Virus record (IMG/VR): IMGVR_UViG_3300031758_000400
Coordinates: 1-29,526 of that record
Direction: 5' to 3' (one strand)
Source of the DNA: a virus
DNA length: 29,526 bases
Numbering within the stretch: the first letter of the stretch is position 1; the number at the start of each line of letters is the position of its first letter. A model generated the notes under the pieces. It had not been told where the DNA came from. It ran no database searches and saw only the letters and a program-made list of their open reading frames with translations. Positions 1 through 7,096 of this stretch are shown here, one piece after another. A program made the position numbers and the translations under genes.

Positions 1-6
1 ACTTTT

Positions 7-450
7 ATGAATGATGACGGCAATGCTGAATTTAACGCTATCGATGATCGCAAAAACTTTTGCGTTTATCATAAGGTCAACTCAAAAACAATTAACACTT
101 ACGAAAGTAATTTTGGCGATGGTAACGATACCAAACGAATGGTGGTCGATATGTCGCTGGTTTGCTTTGCTAAAAAATCACAACTTCGAATTTCGTCAGA
201 TGAGATTGAAGATTTAATACTTGCAACTCTTCCTACTGATTTAAATTATATTTGGACATCCCAGTATAACGGACTTTCATTTGTTTCTATCGCTGCTACT
301 ACACTAATATCAGATGCATATGATGTTTGGAATACTGAATTTGACAACTATAAATACATGATTAGGAATGACCAGGCATTGTTTAAATTAAACTATCAAA
401 TCGAAATTATATACAGACAAAGCTGCTTACAAACTTGTCAAACTTGTTAA
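7..450 (+). CDS. virion protein, tail-completion/head-tail joining type (5' end may lie outside window)
   Basis: A 147-residue acidic protein read from the first ATG; no stop codon precedes it in frame within the six bases available, so the true start may be upstream of the window. The central stretch (about residues 45-60, MVVDMSLVCF) resembles the beta strand seen in small Bacteroidota-phage proteins encoded between head connectors and the tail tube gene. No enzyme motif or membrane segment is visible. It ends 12 bases before the probable tail-tube gene, which fits a tail terminator or neck role. The structural role rests on position and general resemblance only; specific function is inference. 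Confidence 0.55.
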   Translation: MNDDGNAEFNAIDDRKNFCVYHKVNSKTINTYESNFGDGNDTKRMVVDMSLVCFAKKSQLRISSDEIEDLILATLPTDLNYIWTSQYNGLSFVSIAATTLISDAYDVWNTEFDNYKYMIRNDQALFKLNYQIEIIYRQSCLQTCQTC

Positions 451-462
451 AAAAAATTAATT

Positions 463-1020
463 ATGTCTATCTATTATCCTTCGGGAAATTGCGGTGGAAC
501 TGGTTCATTACCAGTCTATTCATGCTCGCCCTGCCCTTCGTATGAATACGGAAGAATCAGGTCAATAGCACTAATCAAAACATCTTACACTATCTTAAAT
601 CCAAGCTCTCCAACGGAATGGAATACTGGTATCGCATCAGGTGATATCCGTGTTATATGGGAGACCCAGGGCAGTTATGACGGTGGGAGTACTTCAGAAT
701 TAGCGGGATTTGGAGACCGTGAAACTACTAATGGTGGAACAAAGCACTCATTGACTTGGAAAGATCCTAATTACAAAGAGAATGCGGATTTCTACAATAC
801 ACTTCGTGACTTGTCAGAGTGGACGATTGCATATCGCACATCTAATTCTATTCACATGGTTAACGAACCTTGTACATTCACTCCTAAAAATGACATCGCT
901 GACGATACAAAGTCAAATGTTGTTTGGAATGTAATGGCGGTTTGGTCATCTCCATTGTCACCAGTGCCTTATGATATCCCAGCTGGTATCTTTACTAACT
1001 GCTACGTAACAACTCCATAA
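463..1020 (+). CDS. probable major tail (tube) protein
   Basis: A 185-residue beta-rich protein with a cysteine-containing N-terminus (YPSGNCGGTG...CSPCPSYEYGR) followed by motifs such as GDIRVIWETQGSYDGG, KDPNYKENADFYN and AYRTSN. I recall this pattern from a widespread Bacteroidota siphophage virion protein next to the tail-completion gene, which makes tail tube the best guess. The leader is A-rich (TTAAAAAAAATTAATT) without a Shine-Dalgarno match. The neighbours are a tail-completion-type gene upstream and a small membrane protein downstream. The tape measure gene is far away (23.3 kb), an unusual separation for a tube gene, so another abundant virion protein remains possible. Confidence 0.6.
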   Translation: MSIYYPSGNCGGTGSLPVYSCSPCPSYEYGRIRSIALIKTSYTILNPSSPTEWNTGIASGDIRVIWETQGSYDGGSTSELAGFGDRETTNGGTKHSLTWKDPNYKENADFYNTLRDLSEWTIAYRTSNSIHMVNEPCTFTPKNDIADDTKSNVVWNVMAVWSSPLSPVPYDIPAGIFTNCYVTTP

Positions 1021-1024
1021 TGTT

Positions 1025-1240
1025 ATGACGGTGCGTCAAAAAAATCACTTATCAATGTTACATCAATTGATGACAGTGATAGGTCTACCAGTATTAATCT
1101 ACTTGGTTGGCGACATCTACGTGGACTTCAAGAAAATTCGTGACAAAAGCATTATGCATGAAAGCTCGATTGAGCAAGTAAAGAAAGATGTCGACAGACA
1201 CGAATCACAAATAGTTCAAATAATGCAAAAAGTGTATTAA
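1025..1240 (+). CDS. small membrane protein with C-terminal coiled coil
   Basis: This 71-residue protein has one hydrophobic segment at about residues 14-32 (TVIGLPVLIYLVGDIY) followed by a charged heptad-like helix (about 36-69). The layout resembles small phage membrane proteins found next to holins or the haemolysin XhlA type, where an amphipathic helix precedes or follows one TM span. It is the last gene before a Rho-independent terminator and lies four bases after the probable tail-tube gene. A lysis accessory or virion-membrane role is inference; no family was recognised with certainty. Confidence 0.55.
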   Translation: MTVRQKNHLSMLHQLMTVIGLPVLIYLVGDIYVDFKKIRDKSIMHESSIEQVKKDVDRHESQIVQIMQKVY

Positions 1241-1246
1241 TCAAAG

Positions 1247-1281
1247 AGGCATTTGATCCCGTAAGATTGAGTGCCTTTTTT
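1247..1281 (+). terminator. Rho-independent terminator
   Basis: AGGCATTTGAT (1247-1257) pairs with ATTGAGTGCCT (1266-1276) over 11 positions including three G-T wobble pairs; the loop is 8 bases and a run of T follows (to 1281). It ends the virion transcription unit and separates it from the lysis genes. Confidence 0.8.
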
Positions 1282-1297
1282 AAAATCCTAAAAGTAA

Positions 1298-1516
1298 ATG
1301 ATAAATGTAAGTTTTAAGAATTGGCGCAAAGATGGTATCGGCGCATTAAATGATTTAAGTTATATTTTCTTGGCACTTATTGGTGCTATTCAAGCGGCGG
1401 AAGCAATGGGATACACCATCGATATGCTATCGCCAAAGTCAAAACAGTTTTTGGTAGTTATGGTTATTCTTTTTAAGTTTGTTGAGAAAATGACCGTAAA
1501 AACTACTGAACAATGA
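1298..1516 (+). CDS. holin-like two-TM membrane protein
   Basis: A 72-residue protein with two hydrophobic segments, about residues 19-40 (LSYIFLALIGAIQAAEAMGY) and 50-65 (QFLVVMVILFKFV), short charged ends and a lysine-rich C-terminus. Size and topology match class II-like holins, which permeabilise the inner membrane to time lysis. It is the first gene after the terminator at 1281 and its stop overlaps the next start (ATGA), next to spanin-like genes, which supports a lysis role. No holin family is recognised by sequence and the endolysin is 7.5 kb away, so the call is contextual. Confidence 0.6.
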   Translation: MINVSFKNWRKDGIGALNDLSYIFLALIGAIQAAEAMGYTIDMLSPKSKQFLVVMVILFKFVEKMTVKTTEQ

Positions 1517-1845
1517 GAAAGCTATTAGTTACACTTGGATTTATTTTAGTTGTTGGACTAATTATTTTTTTTAGCATCCCACGAAATCCAAAGCCAACTC
1601 CTCCACAAGAAAGCAAATATCAAGAAGAGTTAGTTAGATTGAATGAAGAGATTAAAGGTTATGAACTGACCATTGCGGCTCTTCAGGATAGTTTAGTTAT
1701 TATGGATAGTTTAATAGCGAATAATCAAACCAAAGTTATTTACATAAAATCACAAGCAAATGAAAAAGCTAATCGTGTTAGTAGTTATACTACTAAACAA
1801 CTTAACGAGTTTCTCACAGAGCGCTACAAAGACAGTATCCGATAG
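1513..1845 (+). CDS. Rz-like inner-membrane spanin candidate
   Basis: This 110-residue protein has an N-terminal TM anchor (about residues 4-20, LLVTLGFILVVGLIIFF), a proline-rich linker (PRNPKPTPPQ) and a long predicted coiled coil (about 33-105). That is the architecture of i-spanins, which sit in the inner membrane with the coiled coil in the periplasm and help disrupt the outer membrane at lysis. It overlaps the holin candidate by four bases, and the following gene starts inside its 3' end in another frame, echoing Rz/Rz1-type overlap. No family-specific residues identify it, so the role is inferred from topology and context. Confidence 0.55.
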   Translation: MRKLLVTLGFILVVGLIIFFSIPRNPKPTPPQESKYQEELVRLNEEIKGYELTIAALQDSLVIMDSLIANNQTKVIYIKSQANEKANRVSSYTTKQLNEFLTERYKDSIR

Positions 1846-2194
1846 TGTTGTAATAATGAATAAGAAACTTGTCCAGTACATGGTGCAAGACCTTATCCGT
1901 TATGATGCGGACAAGCAAGCGTTAAATTTATTAGATAGTAATTTGCGTTTAAAAGATAAATTCATTTCTAACCAGGATGTGGTTATTAAATCACAGATAG
2001 GTACTATTAAAGACCTACGTTCGATAATCACGCAGTACGAAGTTGGAGAAACTGAATTGTTAGGCAATATTGACCAATTAAAAAATGACCTTAATCGTAA
2101 GAAAAGAAAGTTGCACTTTTACCAAACCGCTGCATTTGCCGCAGTCGCTGGCATTGTCATTAACCACTATATGTGGAAGTATGGTGGTAAGTAA
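1760..2194 (+). CDS. secreted coiled-coil protein with C-terminal TM, spanin-like
   Basis: The 144-residue product begins with a clear signal peptide (MKKLIVLVVILLNNLTSFSQ) in the Bacteroidota style, continues as a charged coiled coil (about 35-115) and ends with a hydrophobic segment (about 122-138, QTAAFAAVAGIVINHYMW). The start at 1760 is chosen although it overlaps the previous gene by 86 bases in another frame, because only this start supplies the signal peptide; the later ATG at 1856 would lose it. There is no lipobox cysteine, so it is not a classical Rz1 or u-spanin lipoprotein. A partner to the preceding i-spanin-like protein is the best inference. Confidence 0.6.
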   Translation: MKKLIVLVVILLNNLTSFSQSATKTVSDSVVIMNKKLVQYMVQDLIRYDADKQALNLLDSNLRLKDKFISNQDVVIKSQIGTIKDLRSIITQYEVGETELLGNIDQLKNDLNRKKRKLHFYQTAAFAAVAGIVINHYMWKYGGK

Positions 2195-2235
2195 CCACGA
2201 AGTTTGGCGATTTTGTAATAAATGTTTAAGGTTCT

Positions 2236-2550
2236 ATGATGCAAGGGAAAAGAGTGTATGTTGTTAGTGCTTTGATGCTAATCATATCAATAATTCTAAT
2301 CAGGATTTTAGCAGTTCAATTAACCAATTATTGCTTAACTCCAAAGGTTGGTCAATCTTATTCCGCATATCAAAAGGTACTTGTTAATGATAACGATGGC
2401 GCACTATACGAAGAGATGGAATACACCCAGGTGCAAGTATATAACTATACGAACGATAGTGTTTTTTACATCTTAACGATGTACAATGGTGTGAATTGTA
2501 ATGATAGTTTAGCCAGTACGATAGTAGAATTTTCAAAAATCTACCATTAG
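2236..2550 (+). CDS. membrane-anchored protein of unknown function
   Basis: A 104-residue protein with one N-terminal TM segment (about residues 8-27, YVVSALMLIISIILIRILAV) and a polar tail likely outside the inner membrane, containing three cysteines (C33, C88, C93 approximately). Start could be 2236 or 2239 (two ATGs in tandem). It closes the lysis-type cluster before the early promoter. I do not recognise a family; superinfection-exclusion or lysis-accessory functions are possible but unsupported beyond topology. Confidence 0.5.
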   Translation: MMQGKRVYVVSALMLIISIILIRILAVQLTNYCLTPKVGQSYSAYQKVLVNDNDGALYEEMEYTQVQVYNYTNDSVFYILTMYNGVNCNDSLASTIVEFSKIYH

Positions 2551-2614
2551 TTTATATAAGTTTTTAACTACAATATCAATTAGTTAGCATTTTTTAAGAA
2601 AAAAAAGTGTTGAC

Positions 2615-2649
2615 TTTGTGCTTTCGTATTATTGCAGTTTATATATTTG
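2615..2649 (+). promoter_or_regulatory. Bacteroidota-type promoter for the early operon
   Basis: TATATTTG at 2642-2649 matches the Bacteroidota -7 consensus TAnnTTTG exactly, and TTTG at 2615-2618 lies 23 bases upstream, within the range known for Flavobacterium TTG/TAnnTTTG promoters. An A-rich tract (2598-2606) precedes it. Transcription would start near 2655, leaving a leader of roughly 16 bases before the ATG at 2672. Confidence 0.7.
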
Positions 2650-2671
2650 CTGACATAAACAACTAAAAAAT

Positions 2672-2890
2672 ATGTCAACAACATTCAACAAATCAGAAGC
2701 TATCGCACTTGTTAGACAAGGCGCGAAAATCACGCACTCAAATTGGGAAGCGTCAGAATTTATCACTCGTAACTGGAGAGATGGATTTTTACAAGATGAA
2801 AACGGTGTACTTAAAATCTCTACGGAGTTTTTTAAATACCAACCTGACAATGGTTACACTTTATTTGTGGAGGAGGTTGTATGCTCTTAA
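2672..2890 (+). CDS. DUF2829/Tad2-like small protein (tentative)
   Basis: A 72-residue protein and the first gene after the early promoter. The N-terminal pattern EAIALVRQGAKITHSNW (about residues 9-25) followed by short strands and an aromatic C-terminal segment (NGYTLFVEE) resembles the DUF2829 fold, whose phage members include Tad2, a sponge that sequesters Thoeris cyclic-nucleotide signals. The similarity is to the general pattern (A..L..G.k...H..W), not to binding-pocket residues I can verify. First position in an early operon is typical for host-takeover or anti-defence genes. The function is tentative; the existence of the gene is well supported by promoter and leader. Confidence 0.45.
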   Translation: MSTTFNKSEAIALVRQGAKITHSNWEASEFITRNWRDGFLQDENGVLKISTEFFKYQPDNGYTLFVEEVVCS

Positions 2891-3000
2891 TGACCGAACT
2901 TGAATATGCGGAGTTCATCACTCCATCATGGACATCCATCGCAATCTTTGCTTTCATTTTATTTCTAATCCTAATCTCTATTAAACATGACAATAAGTGA
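2890..3000 (+). CDS. single-TM microprotein
   Basis: A 36-residue protein starting at the ATG of a TAATG overlap with the preceding stop codon (an in-frame ATG at 2881 would add three residues). Residues 14-31 form one hydrophobic helix (WTSIAIFAFILFLILISI), ending in IKHDNK. The overlap suggests translational coupling with the upstream gene. Function is unknown; small TM proteins at the head of early operons often act on the host envelope, but nothing here shows that. Confidence 0.5.
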   Translation: MTELEYAEFITPSWTSIAIFAFILFLILISIKHDNK

Positions 3001-3190
3001 AATTAACTCTACACTGGCAACCGCTCACCTAATAGGTCACATTCAGTTCTTTATTAGAAAAGCAATCGCTCAAAATGATGATCACACTGTTAAGCTACAT
3101 CTTCAAGCAATCATTACCGCGTGTGAACTTAATCCTGACCTTAATCATTTAATCGAACAATACGAAAATCAATTAAAAAAATATGAATAA
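2987..3190 (+). CDS. small helical protein of unknown function
   Basis: A 67-residue, probably all-helical protein (ISEINSTLATAHLIGHIQFF..., ending HLIEQYENQLKKYE). The ATG lies 14 bases inside the upstream TM microprotein, and its own stop overlaps the annealing-protein gene by eight bases, so it belongs to the same operon. No motif or family is recognised. Confidence 0.5.
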   Translation: MTISEINSTLATAHLIGHIQFFIRKAIAQNDDHTVKLHLQAIITACELNPDLNHLIEQYENQLKKYE

Positions 3191-3818
3191 ACTACCTACA
3201 ATTGCCGAACTATTCAACGATAACTTGGAAGAGGCATACAAAAATGAGCAACTTAATTTGCTACTGAACCAAGCACCTCCAGCTAACTGGGTAAAAAAAC
3301 ATCCGTACATTAAGGATTACAATTACCTACCAATCGACAAAATTGAGTATCTGTTACGCCGTGTATTCAAGCAATACAAAATTGAAGTCCTACGTGAAGG
3401 TACATCGTTTAATGGTGTTTATGTAGTGGTGCGCGTTCACTATCTTAATCCTATCACTAACGAGATGTGTTACCATGATGGTATTGGTGCGCAACAATTG
3501 CAAACAAAACAAGGTTCATCAGCTGCTGACTTGGCTAACATTAATAACGGTGCTTTGTCAATGGCATTCCCAATAGCTAAAACAATCGCAATTAAAGATG
3601 CGTGCGACCATTTCGGGACTTTGTTTGGTGCTAACCTTAACCGCAAAGATACCGTAGCTTATACACCTGATAAATCGGTAATAGACGCAAAAGAGCAACG
3701 TGTGGCAATGCTTATTTCAACATCAGCAAATGAAGCGGAATTAATGAGCATCAAAGAAATTATACCAGTAGCACTACAAGACCAATTCCAAGATAAACTT
3801 AATACTTTTAAGAAATGA
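3183..3818 (+). CDS. Rad52/Sak-like ssDNA annealing protein
   Basis: This 211-residue protein has features of Rad52/Rad22-Sak recombinases: an N-terminal core (about 45-155) with YLPIDKIEYLLRRVF, strands GTSFNGVYVVVRVHY, then GIGAQQLQ, ADLANINNGA, and the helix AKTIAIKDACDHFGTLFG followed by NLNRKD. Members coat single-stranded DNA and anneal complementary strands during phage recombination. The gene overlaps the downstream exonuclease by four bases (ATGA), the classic pairing of annealing protein with a 5'-3' exonuclease as in Red and RecET. The exact subfamily (Sak or DUF1071-like) is uncertain; the annealing role is well supported by sequence plus neighbour. Confidence 0.75.
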   Translation: MNKLPTIAELFNDNLEEAYKNEQLNLLLNQAPPANWVKKHPYIKDYNYLPIDKIEYLLRRVFKQYKIEVLREGTSFNGVYVVVRVHYLNPITNEMCYHDGIGAQQLQTKQGSSAADLANINNGALSMAFPIAKTIAIKDACDHFGTLFGANLNRKDTVAYTPDKSVIDAKEQRVAMLISTSANEAELMSIKEIIPVALQDQFQDKLNTFKK

Positions 3819-4507
3819 AATTTAGATGTTCAGGACTTGGCAACCTAATGGTTGAACCAAAATTAAAAAGCGAAAGCTTAAGCGAAACTACTAAAACTTA
3901 CTTGCGTGAAAAGTATATTTTTGAAAAATACCAGCGCTCAAAGTTTGTAGAAAGTAAGTACATGACTAAAGGCACGGAAGTGGAGGAAGAGAGTTTAACA
4001 CTACTATCTGTTGTCACACGTAAGCTTTATAATAAGAATGAGAAGCTACTTTGGAATGACTGGATAATAGGCACTCCCGACACTTACGAAGGTGACACAA
4101 TCGAGAATGCAATTACTATCATCGACATTAAATCATCCTGGGATATCTTTACATTCTTTGCCTCAAAGGAAGAGAAGTTAAATAAGATGTACTACTGGCA
4201 ACTCCAAGGTTATATGTGGTTGACTGGTGCTAAAGTCGCTCAACTTGCCTATTGCCTAATCAATACACCTACTAAATTAGTAGACGATGAAATTCGCAAA
4301 GTAGGTTATAAATTTACTGAAGGCACTGACGAATACAATAAAGCAATAGAAACCATCCGCAAAAACTCAACTTACGATGACTTGTCCTACAAAGAAAAAA
4401 TTCACACAATTACAATCGACCGAAACGATGAAGATATCGAACGACTTAAACTCCGAATCGAAGAGTGCCGAAAGCACATCTTTGACAAATATGGTTTCGA
4501 ATCCTGA
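3815..4507 (+). CDS. YqaJ/lambda-exo-like PD-(D/E)XK exonuclease
   Basis: A 230-residue nuclease with the ordered motifs of the lambda exonuclease/YqaJ fold: an N-terminal helix with KGTEVEEESL (E55), IIGTPD (D89), IIDIKSS (D104, K106) and the late helix YYWQLQGYMWLTG (Q129, Y133). These residues bind metal and define the active site in the family. The enzyme would resect double-stranded ends to create strands for the annealing protein encoded immediately upstream. It overlaps that gene by four bases. The C-terminal third (about 170-230) is charged and helical and probably contacts DNA or partner. Confidence 0.85.
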   Translation: MKFRCSGLGNLMVEPKLKSESLSETTKTYLREKYIFEKYQRSKFVESKYMTKGTEVEEESLTLLSVVTRKLYNKNEKLLWNDWIIGTPDTYEGDTIENAITIIDIKSSWDIFTFFASKEEKLNKMYYWQLQGYMWLTGAKVAQLAYCLINTPTKLVDDEIRKVGYKFTEGTDEYNKAIETIRKNSTYDDLSYKEKIHTITIDRNDEDIERLKLRIEECRKHIFDKYGFES

Positions 4508-4826
4508 CCATTACGGCGGTGACCAGGTGTATGAAGTAATCAAAGTAATAGAAGCTTGGGATTGCAACTTTAACATAGGTAACGCAGTAAAGTACCTTGG
4601 TAGATATAAAAAGAAATTTAACCCAACCGAAGACCTTAAAAAAGCAATTTGGTACATAGAACGAGAAATTATGAATATACAGTATGAAGGCGCATTTGAG
4701 AAATGGTTAGCCGAAAATTTAAAGTCAGGCAAAATTAAAATGTTAGAAAACTTTTATATATTTGATGACAGAAAAATAACTAAATTTGAACTACAAATGA
4801 AGTTCCAACAAATGATACGTAAATGA
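4491..4826 (+). CDS. DUF3310 family protein
   Basis: An 111-residue protein beginning MVSNPDHYGGDQVYEVI, with GNAVKYLGRYKKK and EDLKKAIWYIEREI following, the signature of DUF3310 (sometimes annotated as SaV-like or nucleotide-kinase-like, without demonstrated activity). A reading frame extends 114 bases further upstream but lies wholly inside the exonuclease gene, while the family consensus starts with NPxHY; therefore ATG 4491 is preferred. It overlaps the exonuclease by 17 bases. The C-terminal 45 residues are poorly conserved and lysine-rich. DUF3310 genes are common in phage replication/recombination clusters, consistent with this location. Confidence 0.8.
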   Translation: MVSNPDHYGGDQVYEVIKVIEAWDCNFNIGNAVKYLGRYKKKFNPTEDLKKAIWYIEREIMNIQYEGAFEKWLAENLKSGKIKMLENFYIFDDRKITKFELQMKFQQMIRK

Positions 4827-5149
4827 GAAAGCGCAATTTAAACATTATTAATGCTGGTACATCATTTAAATATGATCCTATTATGTTGCACTTGGTGTTT
4901 CAAAAGCTAGGTAAAGCATCTAAACTGACATCTGAACTTTGCTATCTTAACATACATCCAGTCCTAAAGTCAGAAGCTTACCAGGTATTAAGTGCGGTTG
5001 AAGGTTACACATTTAGCGACCTATTAAATGACTGTCTGAAATCTTATCTAGACAAAAATAATCACCTGGCAATAGACCAAACTAATCACACATTTAGTCA
5101 AATAATTGAAACTGAATTGAGCGAATGGTTGAATTTGAACATACATTAA
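4823..5149 (+). CDS. early protein of unknown function
   Basis: A 108-residue protein overlapping the DUF3310 gene by ATGA. It looks mostly helical, with a basic start (MRKRNLN) and a middle segment LKSEAYQVLSAVEGYTFSDLLNDCLKSYLD. No catalytic motif, TM or signal is visible and no family is recognised. Position within the recombination cluster suggests expression with the nuclease genes. Confidence 0.55.
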   Translation: MRKRNLNIINAGTSFKYDPIMLHLVFQKLGKASKLTSELCYLNIHPVLKSEAYQVLSAVEGYTFSDLLNDCLKSYLDKNNHLAIDQTNHTFSQIIETELSEWLNLNIH

Positions 5150-5457
5150 AGGTTAAAATGCCTAAATTCGAGTATCATAATTATAGTCAAATGAAACTTG
5201 AGAAAGGTCAATTTATAGTGTTGCAATCGAACTGCGCAGAGTTTAATGAGGTGTTATGGGGAGGAGTGATTTTTTATATGAATGACCTCTTCCCATTTGA
5301 CGAGTTCCAGTATCTGTTAGATGGTGGATTTATTAGAGCGCGTGAGGCAACATTAAGTGAGAAAGCAATGTGTTATCATACGTATGAGCGAACCAACCAT
5401 TCAGCTTGTTCATTAAACGGAATACAATTTTATTTAAATTATGAAGCAAGCCATTAA
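5125..5457 (+). CDS. early protein of unknown function
   Basis: A 110-residue protein with aromatic-rich sequence (MNDLFPFDEFQYLLDGGFIRARE). The start is uncertain: ATG 5125 overlaps the upstream gene by 25 bases, while ATG 5158 (MPKFEYHNY) lies eight bases after its stop and follows an A-rich leader. The C-terminus overlaps the methyltransferase start by 17 bases. No family is recognised. Confidence 0.5.
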   Translation: MVEFEHTLKVKMPKFEYHNYSQMKLEKGQFIVLQSNCAEFNEVLWGGVIFYMNDLFPFDEFQYLLDGGFIRAREATLSEKAMCYHTYERTNHSACSLNGIQFYLNYEASH

Positions 5458-6373
5458 TCAAATTTATAATGAATCATGTTTAGATACATTATCAAAAATG
5501 CCTGATAATTATTTAGATTGTGTAATTACATCTCCTCCATACTGGCAACTTCGTGATTATGGTTACGAAGGTCAATGGGGATTAGAACCAACATTTCAGC
5601 AATATCTTGAGCATTTATGGCAAATGATGGATGAAATTTATCGTGTGCTTAAACCTGAAGGAACTGTTTGGATTAATCTTGGAGATACTTACGGAGGTAA
5701 TAATTCTATGGCATCAAATAATGGAAGAGCTGGATTTGGTAATAAAAGAGAAACAATTGTAAATAGAGGAATTTCTAAATGTTTAATGCTTATTCCTCAT
5801 CGATTTGCAATTGGATGTATAGATAGAGGTTGGATAATAAGAAACGATATTGTATGGGCAAAAAGAAATGGAATGCCTGATTCAGTTAAAGATAGATTTA
5901 CTAAAAAACATGAATATTTCTTTTTTATGGTTAAGTCAGAAAAATATTATTTTGATTTGGATAGTATTAGAGATAAGCATAAATGGTCTGATGATAAAAG
6001 AAATGATGGCAAAAGACATCAATATGCTGATAATGCAAAAAGTAATAATGATGAGTGGATTGCAACAAATGCAGTATCTTTTAATCCATTAGGTAAAAAT
6101 CCTGGAGATGTTTCTGACTTTTGGGACATACCAACAAAACCAAATCGTGAATCTCATTATGCGCAATATTCTGATGATTTAATTAAAAAACCAATATTAG
6201 CTGGATGTCCTGAAGGTGGTTTAATTTATGACCCTTTCATGGGTAGTGGCTCAACCGCTGAAGCTTGTATTAGAGCAAATAGAAATTTTATTGGTAGTGA
6301 AATGTCAATAGATTATATCAATATAGCAAATAAAAGATTACAACCATTTCTAAAACAAAGAACACTATTTTAA
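5441..6373 (+). CDS. solitary beta-class DNA methyltransferase
   Basis: A 310-residue site-specific methyltransferase. TSPPYW (residues 30-35) is catalytic motif IV and DPFMGSGST (264-272) is the AdoMet-binding FxGxG region; the order motif IV then motif I defines the beta class. SPPY favours N4-cytosine modification but N6-adenine members also occur, so the base is not certain. No restriction endonuclease adjoins it, so it probably protects phage DNA from host restriction or marks it for regulation. Codons are strikingly A/T-ending compared with the neighbouring genes, suggesting recent acquisition. It overlaps the upstream gene by 17 bases. Confidence 0.88.
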   Translation: MKQAINQIYNESCLDTLSKMPDNYLDCVITSPPYWQLRDYGYEGQWGLEPTFQQYLEHLWQMMDEIYRVLKPEGTVWINLGDTYGGNNSMASNNGRAGFGNKRETIVNRGISKCLMLIPHRFAIGCIDRGWIIRNDIVWAKRNGMPDSVKDRFTKKHEYFFFMVKSEKYYFDLDSIRDKHKWSDDKRNDGKRHQYADNAKSNNDEWIATNAVSFNPLGKNPGDVSDFWDIPTKPNRESHYAQYSDDLIKKPILAGCPEGGLIYDPFMGSGSTAEACIRANRNFIGSEMSIDYINIANKRLQPFLKQRTLF

Positions 6374-6374
6374 A

Positions 6375-6518
6375 ATGAAACGAACTAATTTTAATCTCTT
6401 AATCCAGTTCTTGCAGTGTCGCAAGTATAATGGAATGCCTACGGTCAATGACATCATTAAGGCAATTAATCAAACTCAAACTAAAACTATTACACCTCCG
6501 CACTGGCAATGGCACTGA
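6375..6518 (+). CDS. 47-residue microprotein
   Basis: An open frame starting one base after the methyltransferase stop (TAAAATG context): MKRTNFNLLIQFLQ... ending TPPHWQWH. It contains a short helix and a DIIKAINQTQ segment. It overlaps the next microprotein by ten bases. There is no recognised family; support is the gapless operon spacing and A-rich leader. Confidence 0.45.
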   Translation: MKRTNFNLLIQFLQCRKYNGMPTVNDIIKAINQTQTKTITPPHWQWH

Positions 6519-6658
6519 CTAAAGATGAAAAGCAAAAGTTAGCTATGATATTAGCACTACTGCAAAATGAGTTTAACCAACTTAAAAAAAATGGTCAGTT
6601 TAAAGAATGTATCGGAATCGAAAAATCAATTGACATTATTAAACAAGTTTATAAATGA
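6509..6658 (+). CDS. 49-residue helical microprotein
   Basis: MALTKDEKQKLAMILALLQN... ending IEKSIDIIKQVYK, with a predicted helix-turn-helix-like pair of amphipathic helices. It overlaps the upstream frame by ten bases and the next gene by ATGA. Function is unknown; a small DNA-binding or dimerising protein is possible but not shown. Confidence 0.45.
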   Translation: MALTKDEKQKLAMILALLQNEFNQLKKNGQFKECIGIEKSIDIIKQVYK

Positions 6659-6837
6659 CTAAATGCAACGGCTACCTTTGCCCCATCAAATACCAGTGTG
6701 ATAGATTTACTTCACCATCAAAAAAAATTCAAAGCTATTTAACATCTATTCCTTATGACGACAAAAATCAACAATGTGCATTCTTTATTGATAACAGAGA
6801 TTATCAAAGAAAGAATAAATCAAATGATGTCAAATAA
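6655..6837 (+). CDS. cysteine-rich 60-residue protein
   Basis: This protein carries four cysteines in a zinc-ribbon-like arrangement (C4, C9, C15 and C41, in CNGYLCPIKYQC and QQCAFF). The pattern suggests metal binding, though no defined zinc-finger family is recognised. It follows the previous gene with an ATGA overlap and overlaps the next gene near its 3' end. Role unknown. Confidence 0.5.
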   Translation: MTKCNGYLCPIKYQCDRFTSPSKKIQSYLTSIPYDDKNQQCAFFIDNRDYQRKNKSNDVK

Positions 6838-7096
6838 TGAGCATTCAATGCATATCTTATTTGAGATTAAAGACCTATTAGCAGAGTTAAAAGGTCAAGA
6901 AATTAAAAACATCGAAGCGGCGTTTCGTGAAGGTTACATGACTACCGACCGATGGTCACTTGAACTGGAAGTGTTTGACCATATCAAAATGCGTTATGAC
7001 CAGGACACAATGACTTACGATGAGTATGACGCGGCTAAAAGAAGTGCTAATTTCTTTAGAACAAATTTTGGTACAGAGGAGGTGACAAATGGGTAA
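6824..7096 (+). CDS. early protein of unknown function with AFREGY motif
   Basis: A 90-residue protein when started at ATG 6824 (or 6827), just inside the end of the cysteine-rich gene; the frame is open upstream to 6755 but that would overlap the neighbour by 83 bases, so the later start is preferred. It is acidic and helical, with EAAFREGYMTTDRWSLELE (about 33-51) and a second helix YDAAKRSANFF. The AFxEGY element recurs in the protein at 7477. No family is recognised. Confidence 0.5.
   Translation: MMSNNEHSMHILFEIKDLLAELKGQEIKNIEAAFREGYMTTDRWSLELEVFDHIKMRYDQDTMTYDEYDAAKRSANFFRTNFGTEEVTNG

Noticed and set aside
2588-2610. CATTTTTT/AAAAAAGTG hairpin as a terminator before the early promoter
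   Set aside because: Nearly all A-T pairs and no T run after the stem; it more likely reflects the A-rich upstream tract of the promoter.
4377-4490. N-terminal extension of the DUF3310 gene
   Set aside because: Fully inside the exonuclease gene, low-complexity Ser/Thr sequence, and the family normally begins near NPxHY.
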